Positions 63,299 through 64,000 of a stretch of DNA of 64,000 nt are shown one piece after another (positions within the stretch are counted from its first letter, which is position 1; each line of letters starts with the position of its first letter). The position numbers and the translations under genes were made by a program. Source of the DNA: Rhodococcus sp. ARC_M6 (lineage in GTDB: Bacteria; Actinomycetota; Actinomycetes; Mycobacteriales; Mycobacteriaceae); contig NZ_JALGQH010000014.1 of the NCBI RefSeq assembly GCF_022810305.1, forward strand, positions 1 to 64,000. The letters are read 5' to 3'. The notes beneath the pieces are model-generated. The model was not told the DNA's origin and searched no databases. It saw only the letters and a program-made list of their open reading frames with translations.

Positions 63299-64000
63299 AT
63301 GACCGAAATACGTGGCACCTCGACGGGCAATTCCCGAGCTGACAGTCTGACCGAATGGCTGTCGGCCCGCACTGACGCCGAGTTGACGGAACTGCTGCGT
63401 CTGCGGCCCGACCTCGCAGTACCGCCGCCCAGCACAATGGTGGTTCTCGGCGGCCGTGCTCAGCAGCGCGCATCGGTCAGTCGGGCCGCTGACGAGCTGG
63501 ACACGCTCGATTTCGGGATCCTCGAGCTGATGGCACTGGCCGGGGCCGAGGAAACGCCGATATCGCGCAAGGAGCTGAACGACGCTCTCACCGAACGGGC
63601 CCTCACCGGCAAGGGCAAGGTCACCAAGAAGGCCGTCGACGCGTCTCTCGCGAAGATGCGTGCGGCTGCGTTGATCTGGGGCACGGATCCGATCAGCATG
63701 GTGCCGGCTGTCATCGACAGCATTCCGTGGAGGGTCGGCCGAGCTCTCGAACCCGTCGAGTCCATGTCGGAAGTCGAAATCACCACAGCACTGAACGCGC
63801 TCGAAAAGCGTGAGCGTGATCTGCTCGAGACTCTGGCCAATTCCAGCCCCATCGGCAGAACCCGCGACGCCGCTCCGGAGACGCCGGCAGACCGCCCGGT
63901 GCAGAAGTTGCTTGCATCCGGCTTGCTCCGCTGGCTGGACGAACAGACTGTGGAGCTACCGGCAACTGTGCGTCAAGCGATCCGCGGTGAACCTGTCTTC
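63299..64000 (+). CDS. Helicase C-terminal/XPB-associated domain protein, 3' truncated
   Basis: First 234 residues of a longer protein that runs off the window. Begins MTEIRGTSTGNSRADSLTEW, then helical repeats including LRLRPDLAVPPPSTMVVLGG and LDTLDFGILELMALAGAE, winged-helix-like. Matches the N-terminus of Rv0862c-type helicase-associated proteins (recalled), which sit beside the XPB-like helicase gene in mycobacteria. ATG at 63299 after TAGGCG. Confidence 0.8.
   Translation, partial: MTEIRGTSTGNSRADSLTEWLSARTDAELTELLRLRPDLAVPPPSTMVVLGGRAQQRASVSRAADELDTLDFGILELMALAGAEETPISRKELNDALTERALTGKGKVTKKAVDASLAKMRAAALIWGTDPISMVPAVIDSIPWRVGRALEPVESMSEVEITTALNALEKRERDLLETLANSSPIGRTRDAAPETPADRPVQKLLASGLLRWLDEQTVELPATVRQAIRGEPVF

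Overview
The window looks like chromosomal DNA of a mycolic-acid actinobacterium, most likely Rhodococcus (R. erythropolis/qingshengii type). GC is moderately high, GTG starts and 4-base stop/start overlaps are common. Much of the gene set matches by recall the Mycobacterium tuberculosis Rv0862c-Rv0904c block: rpfA, YccF protein, cspB, DUF2771, MFS, MarR, SpoU methyltransferase, DUF2537, sepH, serC, citA, gltA2, prrA/prrB and accD3. Genus and orthology are inferences; no search was run.

Layout. 1-1.2 kb: end of a conservon-type GTPase gene and an MHYT membrane sensor. 1.2-9.2 kb: OhrR-like regulator facing an old-yellow-enzyme gene across a large palindrome, two paralogous aldo/keto reductases, a SAM methyltransferase, an ABC-F ATPase, a TetR/VOC pair. 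9.3-17.9 kb: XRE/membrane pair, NatAB-like exporter, accD3, propionyl-CoA synthetase, an SDR. 18-26.8 kb: several TetR units (DUF1304, MFS, ABC-2-like protein), photolyase and the PrrA/PrrB two-component pair. 26.8-36.7 kb is the most accessory part: a 596-residue alpha/beta hydrolase with a glycine-rich hydrophobic segment, PPK2, an 810-residue kinase-like/flippase-like protein, a solo TnpB gene broken by one in-frame TGA, and a TetR-controlled Drr-type exporter. 36.7-48.4 kb: thioredoxin-fold protein, FKBP, gltA2, aldose epimerase, MFS, pdxH, citA, serC, a frameshifted small gene, sepH and associated genes. 48.4-57.5 kb: TetR/membrane pair, MFS, MarR, purine permease, PAP2 phosphatase, a sacsin-like ATPase, DUF3027. 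57.5-64 kb: glutamine cyclotransferase lipoprotein, MFS/DUF2771 pair, CspB-like protein, YccF, rpfA with an apparent CRP site and cyclic di-AMP riboswitch, and the start of a helicase-associated protein running off the end.

How it fits together. Central metabolism (two citrate synthases, SerC, PdxH, PrpE, AccD3) is mixed with cell-envelope and division functions (SepH, RpfA, PAP2, ABC exporters) and many one-gene/one-regulator units. Nearly every divergent regulator has a clear inverted repeat in the shared intergenic region, so the operators can be proposed directly. The most notable observations are the TnpB nonsense codon, the missing start codon of the sacsin-like ATPase gene (GTGA to GTAG), the riboswitch/CRP leader of rpfA, the Shine-Dalgarno-sequestering repeat before the SDR gene, and the uncharacterised 596- and 810-residue proteins. 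No rRNA, tRNA or CRISPR array was seen.
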